This document shows, piece by piece, positions 1-4,903 of a stretch of DNA of 53,546 bases (position 1 is its first letter; every line of letters begins with the position of its first letter). This DNA comes from a virus, in the IMG/VR virus record IMGVR_UViG_3300045999_001420, positions 1 through 53,546 of that record. The stretch is one strand, 5' to 3'. The notes beneath the pieces are model-generated. The model worked only from the letters and a program-made list of their open reading frames with translations, was not told the DNA's origin and ran no database searches. A program made the position numbers and the translations under genes.

Positions 1-63
1 AGGATAGGTTGTGACCTTGTGTCGTTTGCACTTGCGGAACCGCAGCAACAACCAGTTAGACAT
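1..63 (-). CDS. possible small ORF running off the left edge
   Basis: An ATG at 63-61 overlaps the stop of the upstream leftward gene and opens 21 codons without a stop to base 1. The peptide is rich in Arg, Lys and Trp and has no recognisable domain. If the window is closed into a circle, the frame continues for seven codons from 53546 and stops inside the start of the gene at 52952-53533, giving about 28 residues. An AAGG lies roughly ten bases upstream. It may be a real micro-gene or chance. Its main value is that it is consistent with a circular join. Confidence 0.25.
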   Translation of the reverse strand, partial: MSNWLLLRFRKCKRHKVTTYP

Positions 64-403
64 TGCCGTGGAACCTTTCATAAGTGAGTGCGCTATAGCC
101 TAACCTATCCAAGAGCTTGATCTGCTCAAGGCTCAACAGCACTGTGTCGCAGTGCGGATGGGTAAACGTCCTGTGCTTGGACGTTGTGGGGCCAAACTTT
201 TCCTTGTTCTCGAACCATGTATTGGCCCTAGGAACGTAGACGAACAGCGGCCAATGGCGTCCGTAGCTATAGACCACATAGCGTGAGAAACTACCCGCTG
301 GTTCGAGAAGCCACTCAGCGTATAGCTGACCATTGGAATTCTGGAATGCTTCCTTGCGCCGTACATAGGGACCAGCTAGCCGTCCGTTAATTCGCTTAAC
401 CAT
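56..403 (-). CDS. hypothetical protein, 115 aa
   Basis: Leftward gene of unknown function. ATG at 403-401 is preceded by AAGGATAAGTT, a good ribosome binding site. The protein starts basic (MVKRINGRL), is rich in aromatic residues and Arg, and has no signal peptide, transmembrane segment or motif I recognise. It is separated from the upstream leftward gene by two adjacent small hairpins. It belongs to the row of small leftward genes that leads, if the genome is circular, straight into the early module at the right edge. No function is proposed. Confidence 0.6.
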   Translation of the reverse strand: MVKRINGRLAGPYVRRKEAFQNSNGQLYAEWLLEPAGSFSRYVVYSYGRHWPLFVYVPRANTWFENKEKFGPTTSKHRTFTHPHCDTVLLSLEQIKLLDRLGYSALTYERFHGNV

Positions 404-429
404 AACTTATCCTTTCTTAGCCTCATCAG

Positions 430-463
430 TGCCAGCGTCACTGGCAGACCGCCGTGAGGCGGT
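430..463. repeat. pair of intergenic hairpins
   Basis: Two adjacent inverted repeats fill the gap between leftward genes 470-667 and 56-403: TGCCAG/CTGGCA (430-435 and 441-446) and ACCGCC/GGCGGT with loop GTGA (448-463). No T-run follows on the minus strand, so these look like RNA processing or stabilising hairpins rather than a terminator. Confidence 0.4.
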
Positions 464-469
464 TTCGGC

Positions 470-667
470 TTAGGTGTGAACGTAACCATCCTTCTCGATA
501 GCCAACCACATGCCGCACCACTGGACGACGATTGCGTTATCCATCCCAAAGGTGGGCTGTACGGAGGCACGGAAGTTTCGATAGCTGATACCCTTCGCCT
601 TGAGGTCACCTTGGATATGCTTGCGCTTAAGGGAAACGGCTTGGGCTTTGGTGATGCGAAGCATCAT
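470..667 (-). CDS. hypothetical protein, 65 aa
   Basis: Small leftward gene, function unknown. Two ATG codons in tandem (667 and 664) are possible starts; AAGGAG at 678-673 favours either, with 5 or 8 nt spacing. The N-terminus is basic and helical (MMLRITKAQAVSLKRKH) and the C-terminal half is hydrophobic-aromatic, ending WLAIEKDGYVHT, which suggests a small folded soluble domain. The start overlaps the stop of 664-864, implying translational coupling in the small early operon. Confidence 0.6.
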   Translation of the reverse strand: MMLRITKAQAVSLKRKHIQGDLKAKGISYRNFRASVQPTFGMDNAIVVQWCGMWLAIEKDGYVHT

Positions 668-864
668 GCGAACTCCTTGTTGAGGTGGGATTGGGCAGTA
701 TCCATGGCGTCACCCTTATGGTCAGTGTGATAATCGCTTAGGTGGAGGTACTCACCCTTAATGAAGAACTGTACAGTGTACTCATTCCAGTCACTAGAGT
801 AGCGTACCTTAACGCTGCGACCGTTGGGGTTGGACCCTGTGAAGATGATACGGTTAGCCATCAT
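664..864 (-). CDS. hypothetical protein, 66 aa
   Basis: Small leftward gene of unknown function, coupled at both ends: its start overlaps the stop of 861-1103 and its stop overlaps the start of 470-667. AAGGA lies 5 nt before the first ATG (864) and 8 nt before the second (861). The predicted peptide alternates charged and aromatic residues and contains YHTDHKGDAMD. No known motif is visible. Confidence 0.6.
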   Translation of the reverse strand: MMANRIIFTGSNPNGRSVKVRYSSDWNEYTVQFFIKGEYLHLSDYHTDHKGDAMDTAQSHLNKEFA

Positions 865-1103
865 TCCATTCCTTCCGTATAAGTTACGAACAGTACGGTG
901 CAGGACCTATAGGGTGTAAACTTAAGCATATCGCCGTAGTCCTCGGTCCTACCACGGGCACCGGACAGACCCATCAAAGCTTTAGCCTTCCGAAGGATGG
1001 CCCTGTTGCTGTTTGTGTTTACACTAAAGGTGGTTCGCTTTACCCAACAGTAGTTGGCCTCGCCACCAAAGGTATCTGTGTATTCCGCTGTAAACTTAGT
1101 CAT
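861..1103 (-). CDS. hypothetical protein, 80 aa, first gene of the left-edge early operon
   Basis: Leftward gene of unknown function, with AAGGATGTAAAGA immediately before the ATG at 1103. The protein is soluble and basic, containing NRAILRKAKALMGLSG. It is the first gene after the palindrome-rich region 1104-1680 and so should be the first product of any promoter there. A 20-bp inverted repeat (1120-1139) sits 17 bp upstream of its start. It ends in a 4-nt overlap with 664-864. Confidence 0.65.
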   Translation of the reverse strand: MTKFTAEYTDTFGGEANYCWVKRTTFSVNTNSNRAILRKAKALMGLSGARGRTEDYGDMLKFTPYRSCTVLFVTYTEGME

Positions 1104-1119
1104 TCTTTACATCCTTATG

Positions 1120-1139
1120 GGTTGACACCGATGTCAACC
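1120..1139. promoter_or_regulatory. inverted repeat, operator-like
   Basis: GGTTGACA-CCGA-TGTCAACC: perfect 8-bp arms around a 4-base centre, 17 bp before the ATG of 861-1103. Each arm contains TTGACA, a -35-like hexamer, on its own strand. Position and symmetry suit a repressor operator; the transcript could equally form a hairpin close to the ribosome binding site. Confidence 0.45.
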
Positions 1140-1176
1140 GAGCCACCAGTGTCCCAGAAAGCGGGTCCGATGTCGA

Positions 1177-1193
1177 TGCGACATGGTGTCGCA
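1177..1193. promoter_or_regulatory. inverted repeat
   Basis: TGCGACA-TGG-TGTCGCA, perfect 7-bp arms with a 3-bp centre. An overlapping alternative pairing TGTCG/CGACA lies just to the left (1171-1183). Possible second operator in the control region. Confidence 0.35.
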
Positions 1194-1198
1194 GTCGT

Positions 1199-1430
1199 AA
1201 CTATCTGTGCCGGTATCCGAACTATCTATTGTAAACAGATAGGCTAAGTGCTTGATATCGCCACTGAATTTCACTACTATCTGAACTATCTGTGTTTTTT
1301 CTGTTAATGTGGAGGTAACTTGGGGGGTTATGGGGTTTACGGGTGTAAAGCCTATAGGATTAGTAGAGATTAACCAAAAAAACCCCCCCGCTTATAATAT
1401 TTTTAACAGATAAATAGATAGTATAGATAG
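1199..1430. repeat. CTATCTG-type short repeats
   Basis: AACTATCTGT or close variants occur at 1199-1208, 1220-1229, 1277-1283 and 1284-1294 on the plus strand. Inverted copies (ACAGATAG or ATAGATAG) lie at 1235-1242 and within 1406-1430, with another CAGATAG at 1557-1563. The mixed orientation and irregular spacing resemble binding sites for a phage regulator or initiator. The copies in 1406-1430 also lie inside the micro-ORF at 1392-1448. Confidence 0.45.
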
Positions 1431-1448
1431 AAAAAAACTCTCCTCCAT
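1392..1448 (-). CDS. possible 18-residue hydrophobic leader peptide
   Basis: AAGGAG with TTACC spacing precedes an ATG at 1448-1446. The frame runs 18 codons (MEESFFLSILSIYLLKIL) to TAA at 1394-1392. The peptide is almost entirely hydrophobic after the first three residues. It is followed on the minus strand by GCGGGGGGG and a T7 run, then a long stretch to the next gene. The ribosome binding site is convincing; the peptide could be a tiny membrane protein, a translated leader, or chance. Confidence 0.35.
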   Translation of the reverse strand: MEESFFLSILSIYLLKIL

Positions 1449-1475
1449 GGTAACTCCTTGGTTTCATTGGACAAT

Positions 1476-1664
1476 CCCTAACTTTACAGTAAAGTTAGGG
1501 GTATAAGTTTACTGTAAAGTTCCAAAAGATAGTGTGCCTAAACCAGCCAAAATCACAGATAGTTGGCGCTAAGTCATTGAAATCATTAGTCCTGTAAAGT
1601 TATGGCCGCTTTACAGTAACCTTAACCTTATGTTGCAGTGCGGTAAGTGTACATTTACAGTAAA
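1476..1664. repeat. TTTACAGTAAA palindrome family, including a 25-bp palindrome
   Basis: The core TTTAC-A/T-GTAAA occurs at 1483-1493, 1508-1518 and 1654-1664, with a near copy at 1610-1619 (last base differs) and half-sites at 1592-1602 and 1665-1671. The first copy is embedded in a perfect inverted repeat at 1476-1500 with arms CCCTAACTTTAC and GTAAAGTTAGGG around one A. Repeated dyad sites of this kind are typical of a homodimeric DNA-binding protein, either repressor or replication initiator. Confidence 0.5.
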
Positions 1665-1769
1665 CGTAAAGTATACCATAAGCCTTAGATGTCCATATTT
1701 TTAGGGCAAGCTATAGGCCCCCGACGTATGGTCCTACTACACACCAAAGCGCGACCGCGCGCAGACAAC

Positions 1770-1800
1770 AAAAAACCCCTCCAGCCGAAGCCAGAGGGGT
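1770..1800 (-). terminator. Rho-independent terminator, leftward
   Basis: On the minus strand the sequence is ACCCCTC, TGGC, loop TTCG, GCTG, GAGGGGT, then TTTTTT. The stem is 11 bp, counting two G-U wobbles, and is capped by a UUCG tetraloop. It lies just downstream of 1806-1889 and ends the small three-gene leftward unit. This keeps that transcript out of the 1104-1680 control region. Confidence 0.85.
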
Positions 1801-1805
1801 CAGGG

Positions 1806-1889
1806 TCAATCAAAGTCCCATCCGTAGATCAGGATGAGGACAGCGCCCGCGAGGATGCAGAGCAGTGCGGTTCCGTAAACAGCTTCCAT
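1806..1889 (-). CDS. 27-residue single-span membrane microprotein
   Basis: AAAGGAG with ACTACC spacing precedes the ATG at 1889-1887. The peptide begins MEAVYGTALL, carries one hydrophobic segment over residues 7-22, and ends with an acidic tail (GWDFD). This is the size of phage microproteins that sit in the inner membrane, but no family is recognised. The leader before the start (CCTCAACCAAAGGAG) matches that of the neighbour at 1939-2079. The gene is followed at once by the terminator at 1770-1800. Confidence 0.6.
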   Translation of the reverse strand: MEAVYGTALLCILAGAVLILIYGWDFD

Positions 1890-1913
1890 GGTAGTCTCCT
1901 TTGGTTGAGGGTA

Positions 1914-1933
1914 GGCGGGCCTTGCGGCCCGCC
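1914..1933 (-). promoter_or_regulatory. intergenic GC hairpin
   Basis: GGCGGGCC-TTGC-GGCCCGCC: perfect 8-bp stem with a 4-base loop between leftward genes 1939-2079 and 1806-1889. There is no T-run, so it probably acts as an mRNA stabiliser or attenuator. Confidence 0.5.
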
Positions 1934-1938
1934 CTTGG

Positions 1939-2079
1939 TTATCGTTGCGAGATCACCTCGATCCGGTGCTTCTCCTTGAGGCGCTTCTTGAGCGCCTCAC
2001 TCTGCTTTCGCTTGACGGTAACTTGTACCGTGTAGTGCTTGCCCTTGACCTTCACGGTCAGCGTAAGATGCTTGTGCAT
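1939..2079 (-). CDS. 46-residue basic hypothetical protein
   Basis: ATG at 2079-2077 is preceded by AAAGGAAACGACA. The peptide is strongly basic: residues 1-22 alternate beta-type residues (KHLTLTVKVKGKHYTVQV), followed by a Lys/Arg-rich helix (KRKQSEALKKRLKEKHR). The likely role is nucleic-acid or protein binding, by charge only. Its upstream leader CCTCAAACAAAGGA is nearly identical to that of the microprotein gene downstream, and a GC hairpin follows each gene, giving a cassette-like layout. Confidence 0.6.
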   Translation of the reverse strand: MHKHLTLTVKVKGKHYTVQVTVKRKQSEALKKRLKEKHRIEVISQR

Positions 2080-2105
2080 TGTCGTTTCCTTTGTTTGAGG
2101 GAGGT

Positions 2106-2129
2106 GGCTCCCGCCCGGAGGCGGGAGCC
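2106..2129 (-). promoter_or_regulatory. intergenic GC hairpin
   Basis: GGCTCCCGCC-CGGA-GGCGGGAGCC: perfect 10-bp stem between leftward genes 2137-2424 and 1939-2079. No T-run follows. Same class of intergenic hairpin as at 1914-1933. Confidence 0.55.
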
Positions 2130-2136
2130 GTTGGTG

Positions 2137-2424
2137 TTACTTGCTGTCGCGGAACTGGGCTTCCGTCATCGCCTTCTTATCCTTGAAGGCTGCGCGGATT
2201 TCCTTTTCGCACTTGAGGATTGCTTCCCAGTGCCAAGAGTAGAACCGCGCCGTCAGCGTTCCCTTACCTGCCGGGAAGGTAACAGCAATCTGGCCTTTGT
2301 CCGTGATGGACACGCCACCCGTTCGTGAAGCCTTGAGGGCTTCGTTCTCAGCCTTGAGGCTGAGCACGAGCTGCATGAGCTGCTCGTTCGACGGGGCTTC
2401 GGCCTTCGTGTTGACTTTCGTCAT
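2137..2424 (-). CDS. hypothetical protein, 95 aa, coiled-coil N-terminus
   Basis: The frame is open from 2439, but the ATG at 2424 (MTKVNTKAEAPSNEQL) has TGGAG eight bases upstream and is preferred. Residues 12-35 form a likely helical or coiled segment (QLMQLVLSLKAENEALKAS). They are followed by a beta-rich stretch and an aromatic patch (RFYSWHWEAILKCE), then a charged helix. I do not recognise the family. It is the first gene of the small leftward unit that ends at the terminator at 1770-1800, and is divergent from the late module. Confidence 0.6.
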   Translation of the reverse strand: MTKVNTKAEAPSNEQLMQLVLSLKAENEALKASRTGGVSITDKGQIAVTFPAGKGTLTARFYSWHWEAILKCEKEIRAAFKDKKAMTEAQFRDSK

Positions 2425-2801
2425 TCTAGTTCTCCACAATGTTAATCAGCAGGGCAGGATTGCCCCGCCGGAACTGGAAGGCATCTGCTTTCCAGTGACT
2501 CCAATGTGGCATATCCATACCAGATTGTCAAATCGGCGTGCAATCCCAGCGGTTTGGGCCTTGTCGCGCCATGGGCGCTCATATGCACCGCGCACGCGCA
2601 AGCGCGGCGGAAGGGCGGCACCGGGGGTACATGGACTGCAAAATTCTACCCGCCCCCCATTTGTAGGCAACCTCTCAAAGCAAGACCCCCGAAACCAATG
2701 TTAAAATTAACAGGCACCAAAAAACCAAATGTAACATTAACATAGTTAACTTTAATATCCCATCTCTTGACACCTGCACCCGTGAAGGTTACGTTCGCAG
2801 C
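2425..2801. other. divergent intergenic region upstream of the late module
   Basis: About 380 bp between the leftward gene 2137-2424 and the first late gene at 2802. The right part is AT-rich with GTTAAC-like dyads: GTTAAAATTAAC at 2700-2711, GTAACATTAAC from 2731, and GTTAAC at 2745-2750. TTGACA lies at 2767-2772, a possible -35 for the late operon, though its -10 (TACGTT at 17 bp spacing) is poor. A hairpin CTGGAA/TTCCAG lies near 2475-2496. A 74-codon minus-strand ORF (2446-2670) cannot be excluded as a gene but has no recognisable product. Confidence 0.4.
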
Positions 2802-3242
2802 ATGTTCTCACCAGTTGACTACACCAAGTGGACCGACCGGCTGTGCTTTGACATCGCGCTGCGCCTTGAGGGCAGCGGCGAGGATATCCCTGATATCCTC
2901 TCTCGCCATGGTATCTCCCCCTCTGACCTCGCGGAGTTCTCGAAGGACCCGGTCTTCGACAAGAAGGTCAGGCACTACCGGGATGAAATCCGCGAGAAGG
3001 GCATCACCTTCCGGCTCAAGGCCCGCGCACAGGCAGAAGAGCTTCTCACAACCTCATGGACACTGATCCATCACCCGGATGTCAGTGCAGCAGTCAAGGC
3101 CGACCTCATCAAGTCCACCGTCAAGTGGGCTGGCCTCGAAGTCAAGGGTGACGTGCCAGAGAGCGCAGGTGGTGTTTCGATCACGATCAACCTTGGTGGT
3201 GAGAAGCAGGAGATGAAGCTTGTCGAACATGAGTCTCCTTGA
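2802..3242 (+). CDS. putative terminase small subunit
   Basis: 146 residues, encoded just before the large terminase and first in the rightward late operon, the normal place for TerS. Residues 15-70 look like a helix-turn-helix-type DNA-recognition region (DIPDILSRHGISPSDLAEF) followed by a charged helical segment (KKVRHYRDEIREKGITFRLKARAQAEELL), as in oligomeric small terminases. The C-terminal part is a short beta segment (GVSITINLGG). The start lacks a close Shine-Dalgarno. Role inferred from position and fold impression only; it may be another packaging accessory. Confidence 0.5.
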   Translation: MFSPVDYTKWTDRLCFDIALRLEGSGEDIPDILSRHGISPSDLAEFSKDPVFDKKVRHYRDEIREKGITFRLKARAQAEELLTTSWTLIHHPDVSAAVKADLIKSTVKWAGLEVKGDVPESAGGVSITINLGGEKQEMKLVEHESP

Positions 3243-3402
3243 TCTGTTCGATGACCGTGGATGCGCGGTGTTCACATCGCCCCTCGCTGCCGCCGAAGTG
3301 GAAAGCCAGCTACGCGACCATAACTATTCGTTCCGTACACGGATCGTAAAGACCCGCAAGCGCGGATTGGAATACAGGATAAGTCTGCTCAATGGGCCTT
3401 GA
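3220..3402 (+). CDS. hypothetical protein, about 60 aa
   Basis: Overlaps the end of the upstream gene and the start of the terminase. Two starts are possible: TTG at 3220 with AGGAG seven bases before it, or ATG at 3229 with only a weak site. The peptide has a short acidic helix and a basic C-terminal half (TRIVKTRKRGLEYRI), suggesting a small nucleic-acid- or terminase-associated protein. No family is recognised. Confidence 0.5.
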   Translation: MSNMSLLDLFDDRGCAVFTSPLAAAEVESQLRDHNYSFRTRIVKTRKRGLEYRISLLNGP

Positions 3403-4780
3403 TATCAACTATACGCCGCCTGCCACCGGTAAGAAGTTCATGGCGTCGGACGCCAAGATGCGTGTGCTTCTGGGACCTGTCGGCTCGGGCAAGAGCGTCA
3501 CCTCTTCCTTTGAAGTCGTGCGGCGTGCGTCCATGCAGGCTCCGAACGCGCAGGGCATACGCAAGACCCGTGCGGCAGTCGTCCGCGAGACGGCGCGGCA
3601 GTTGCAGGATACGACCATCAAGACGTGGCTCGACTGGTTCCCTCCGGGGGTGTGCGGCGAGTACATGCGCACGACGAAGACGTACTTCTTCAAGGTGGGC
3701 AACGTCGAGTGCGAGATCATGTTCCGTGCTCTCGATGATGCTGACGACGTGGCGAACCTGAACTCTCTTGAGTTGACCTTCGCGTGGTTCAACGAGTGCC
3801 GGGACATCCACCCTGACATTGTCGATGCGATGTCCAAACGTATTGGCCGTTTCCCATCCAAGAAGGATGGCGGGCCGACGTGGCACGGGATGTGGGGTGA
3901 TACCAACCCGCCGACCATGGACACATGGTGGTACTACCAGATGGAAGGGCTTGACCCCAAGGATGGCGTGTCGGCCAACAACAACGGCTGGGCAGTGTTC
4001 AAGCAGCCGTCAGGCCGCAGTCCGTACGCAGAGAACATCGAGAACCTCCCCGAAGGGTACTACGACACACAAGGCCGCAGTGATGAATACATCCGGGTCT
4101 ACATTGACGGTGAGTACGGGCTTAGCTCGGCGGGTATGCCGGTCTATAAGTACTTCCGCCCTGATTATCACATGGCCTCTGAGCGTCTTCGTCATATTGC
4201 CAATGGCATTCGCCCTGTCGTTGTGGGTATGGATTTGGGCCTTACGCCTGCTGCTGTCATCGGGCAGCAGGACCCGCGCGGGCGGGCGCTCGTATTCGCG
4301 GAAGCGGTCAGCTTCGACATGGGGGTCCAACGTTTCGTCCGGCAGGTCCTCAAGCCGCTCATCTACGAACGCTTCCCCGGCGCACCCATCCTCGTCGTCA
4401 CCGATCCTGCCGGTATTCAGCGGGCGCAGACGGACGAAAGGTCGGCAGTGGACATCATCAAAGCCGAGGGGCTGAAGGTCATCCCGGCGCGGACCAACTC
4501 GATCTCGGCACGCATCAACGCGGTGGACGACTACCTGATGCGTCAAGTGGACGGTGATCCCGCATTCCTCGTGGACCCCGGATGCACACAACTTAAAGCT
4601 GCCATGATGGGCGGATATCGCTACAAACCCAAGGGTGATAGCGATATCGACAAGAACAAACACTCGCACGTTGCAGAAGCCTTGCAGTATCTCATGCTGC
4701 ACATCGCCACGGCGGGCGAGGGCATGGCCCTCCAGCAGAAACGCGACATCAGGGTCCTTGCAGCCGCAGGCTGGACGTAG
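3392..4780 (+). CDS. terL: terminase large subunit
   Basis: DNA-packaging motor and nuclease, 462 residues, normal size for the family. The ATPase domain has Walker A G28-PVGSGK-S35 and Walker B LELTFAWFNE with catalytic E135. The C-terminal RNase H-like nuclease shows its acidic residues at D281 (VVGMDLGLTP), D338 (LVVTDPAG) and D418/D420 before NKHSHVAEALQYL. It docks on the portal encoded next and cuts concatemeric DNA. The start overlaps the previous gene by 11 bp. A strong terminator follows it, which is unusual between terL and portal. Confidence 0.93.
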   Translation: MGLDINYTPPATGKKFMASDAKMRVLLGPVGSGKSVTSSFEVVRRASMQAPNAQGIRKTRAAVVRETARQLQDTTIKTWLDWFPPGVCGEYMRTTKTYFFKVGNVECEIMFRALDDADDVANLNSLELTFAWFNECRDIHPDIVDAMSKRIGRFPSKKDGGPTWHGMWGDTNPPTMDTWWYYQMEGLDPKDGVSANNNGWAVFKQPSGRSPYAENIENLPEGYYDTQGRSDEYIRVYIDGEYGLSSAGMPVYKYFRPDYHMASERLRHIANGIRPVVVGMDLGLTPAAVIGQQDPRGRALVFAEAVSFDMGVQRFVRQVLKPLIYERFPGAPILVVTDPAGIQRAQTDERSAVDIIKAEGLKVIPARTNSISARINAVDDYLMRQVDGDPAFLVDPGCTQLKAAMMGGYRYKPKGDSDIDKNKHSHVAEALQYLMLHIATAGEGMALQQKRDIRVLAAAGWT

Positions 4781-4826
4781 TAGGCTCTGCCCCGGTTTCC
4801 TCCCATGGAACCAACCCCTGTGACTT

Positions 4827-4861
4827 GGCCCTCTGCACCCAGCAGGGGGCCTTTTTCTTTT
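4827..4861 (+). terminator. Rho-independent terminator between terL and portal
   Basis: GGCCCTCTGC-ACCCA-GCAGGGGGCC followed by TTTTTCTTTT: a 10-bp stem with one G-U wobble and a clear U-tract on the rightward transcript. It separates the packaging genes from the portal and structural genes, so some transcription of the latter may start between 4862 and 4903. It also argues against starting the portal at the upstream ATG at 4805, because that N-terminus would be translated from the terminator itself. Confidence 0.85.
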
Positions 4862-4903
4862 GGGTATTGCAACCACAGTAGCTTTGCTTTACAACTACGA
4901 AGC

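Larger units (their letters stand above)
1104..1680. other. palindrome-rich control region or candidate origin, no clear gene
   Basis: About 575 bp without a convincing gene except one micro-ORF. It holds at least three families of short repeats, two separate inverted repeats, and a locally AT-rich stretch (about 1390-1440) beside runs of G and C. It lies directly upstream of the left-edge leftward genes. I infer a regulatory region for early transcription, a replication origin, or both. No canonical DnaA box was seen here, and no textbook -35/-10 pair is clear enough to call. Confidence 0.5.

Noticed and set aside
1689-1979. Rightward ORF of 96 codons
   Set aside because: It runs through a leftward terminator and the leftward microprotein gene, has no ribosome site and encodes a biased, domain-less peptide.
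2446-2670. Leftward ORF of 74 codons in the divergent region
   Set aside because: Weak GAGAGG site ten bases upstream and no recognisable product; cannot be separated from chance, so left as intergenic.
2767-2795. TTGACA with TACGTT 17 bp downstream as a sigma-70 promoter for the late operon
   Set aside because: The -10 hexamer is poor; noted in the intergenic entry but not called as a promoter.
4805-4903. N-terminal extension of the portal frame from the ATG at 4805
   Set aside because: It would be translated from the terminator stem and U-tract and has no ribosome site; the ATG at 4904 gives a normal portal N-terminus.
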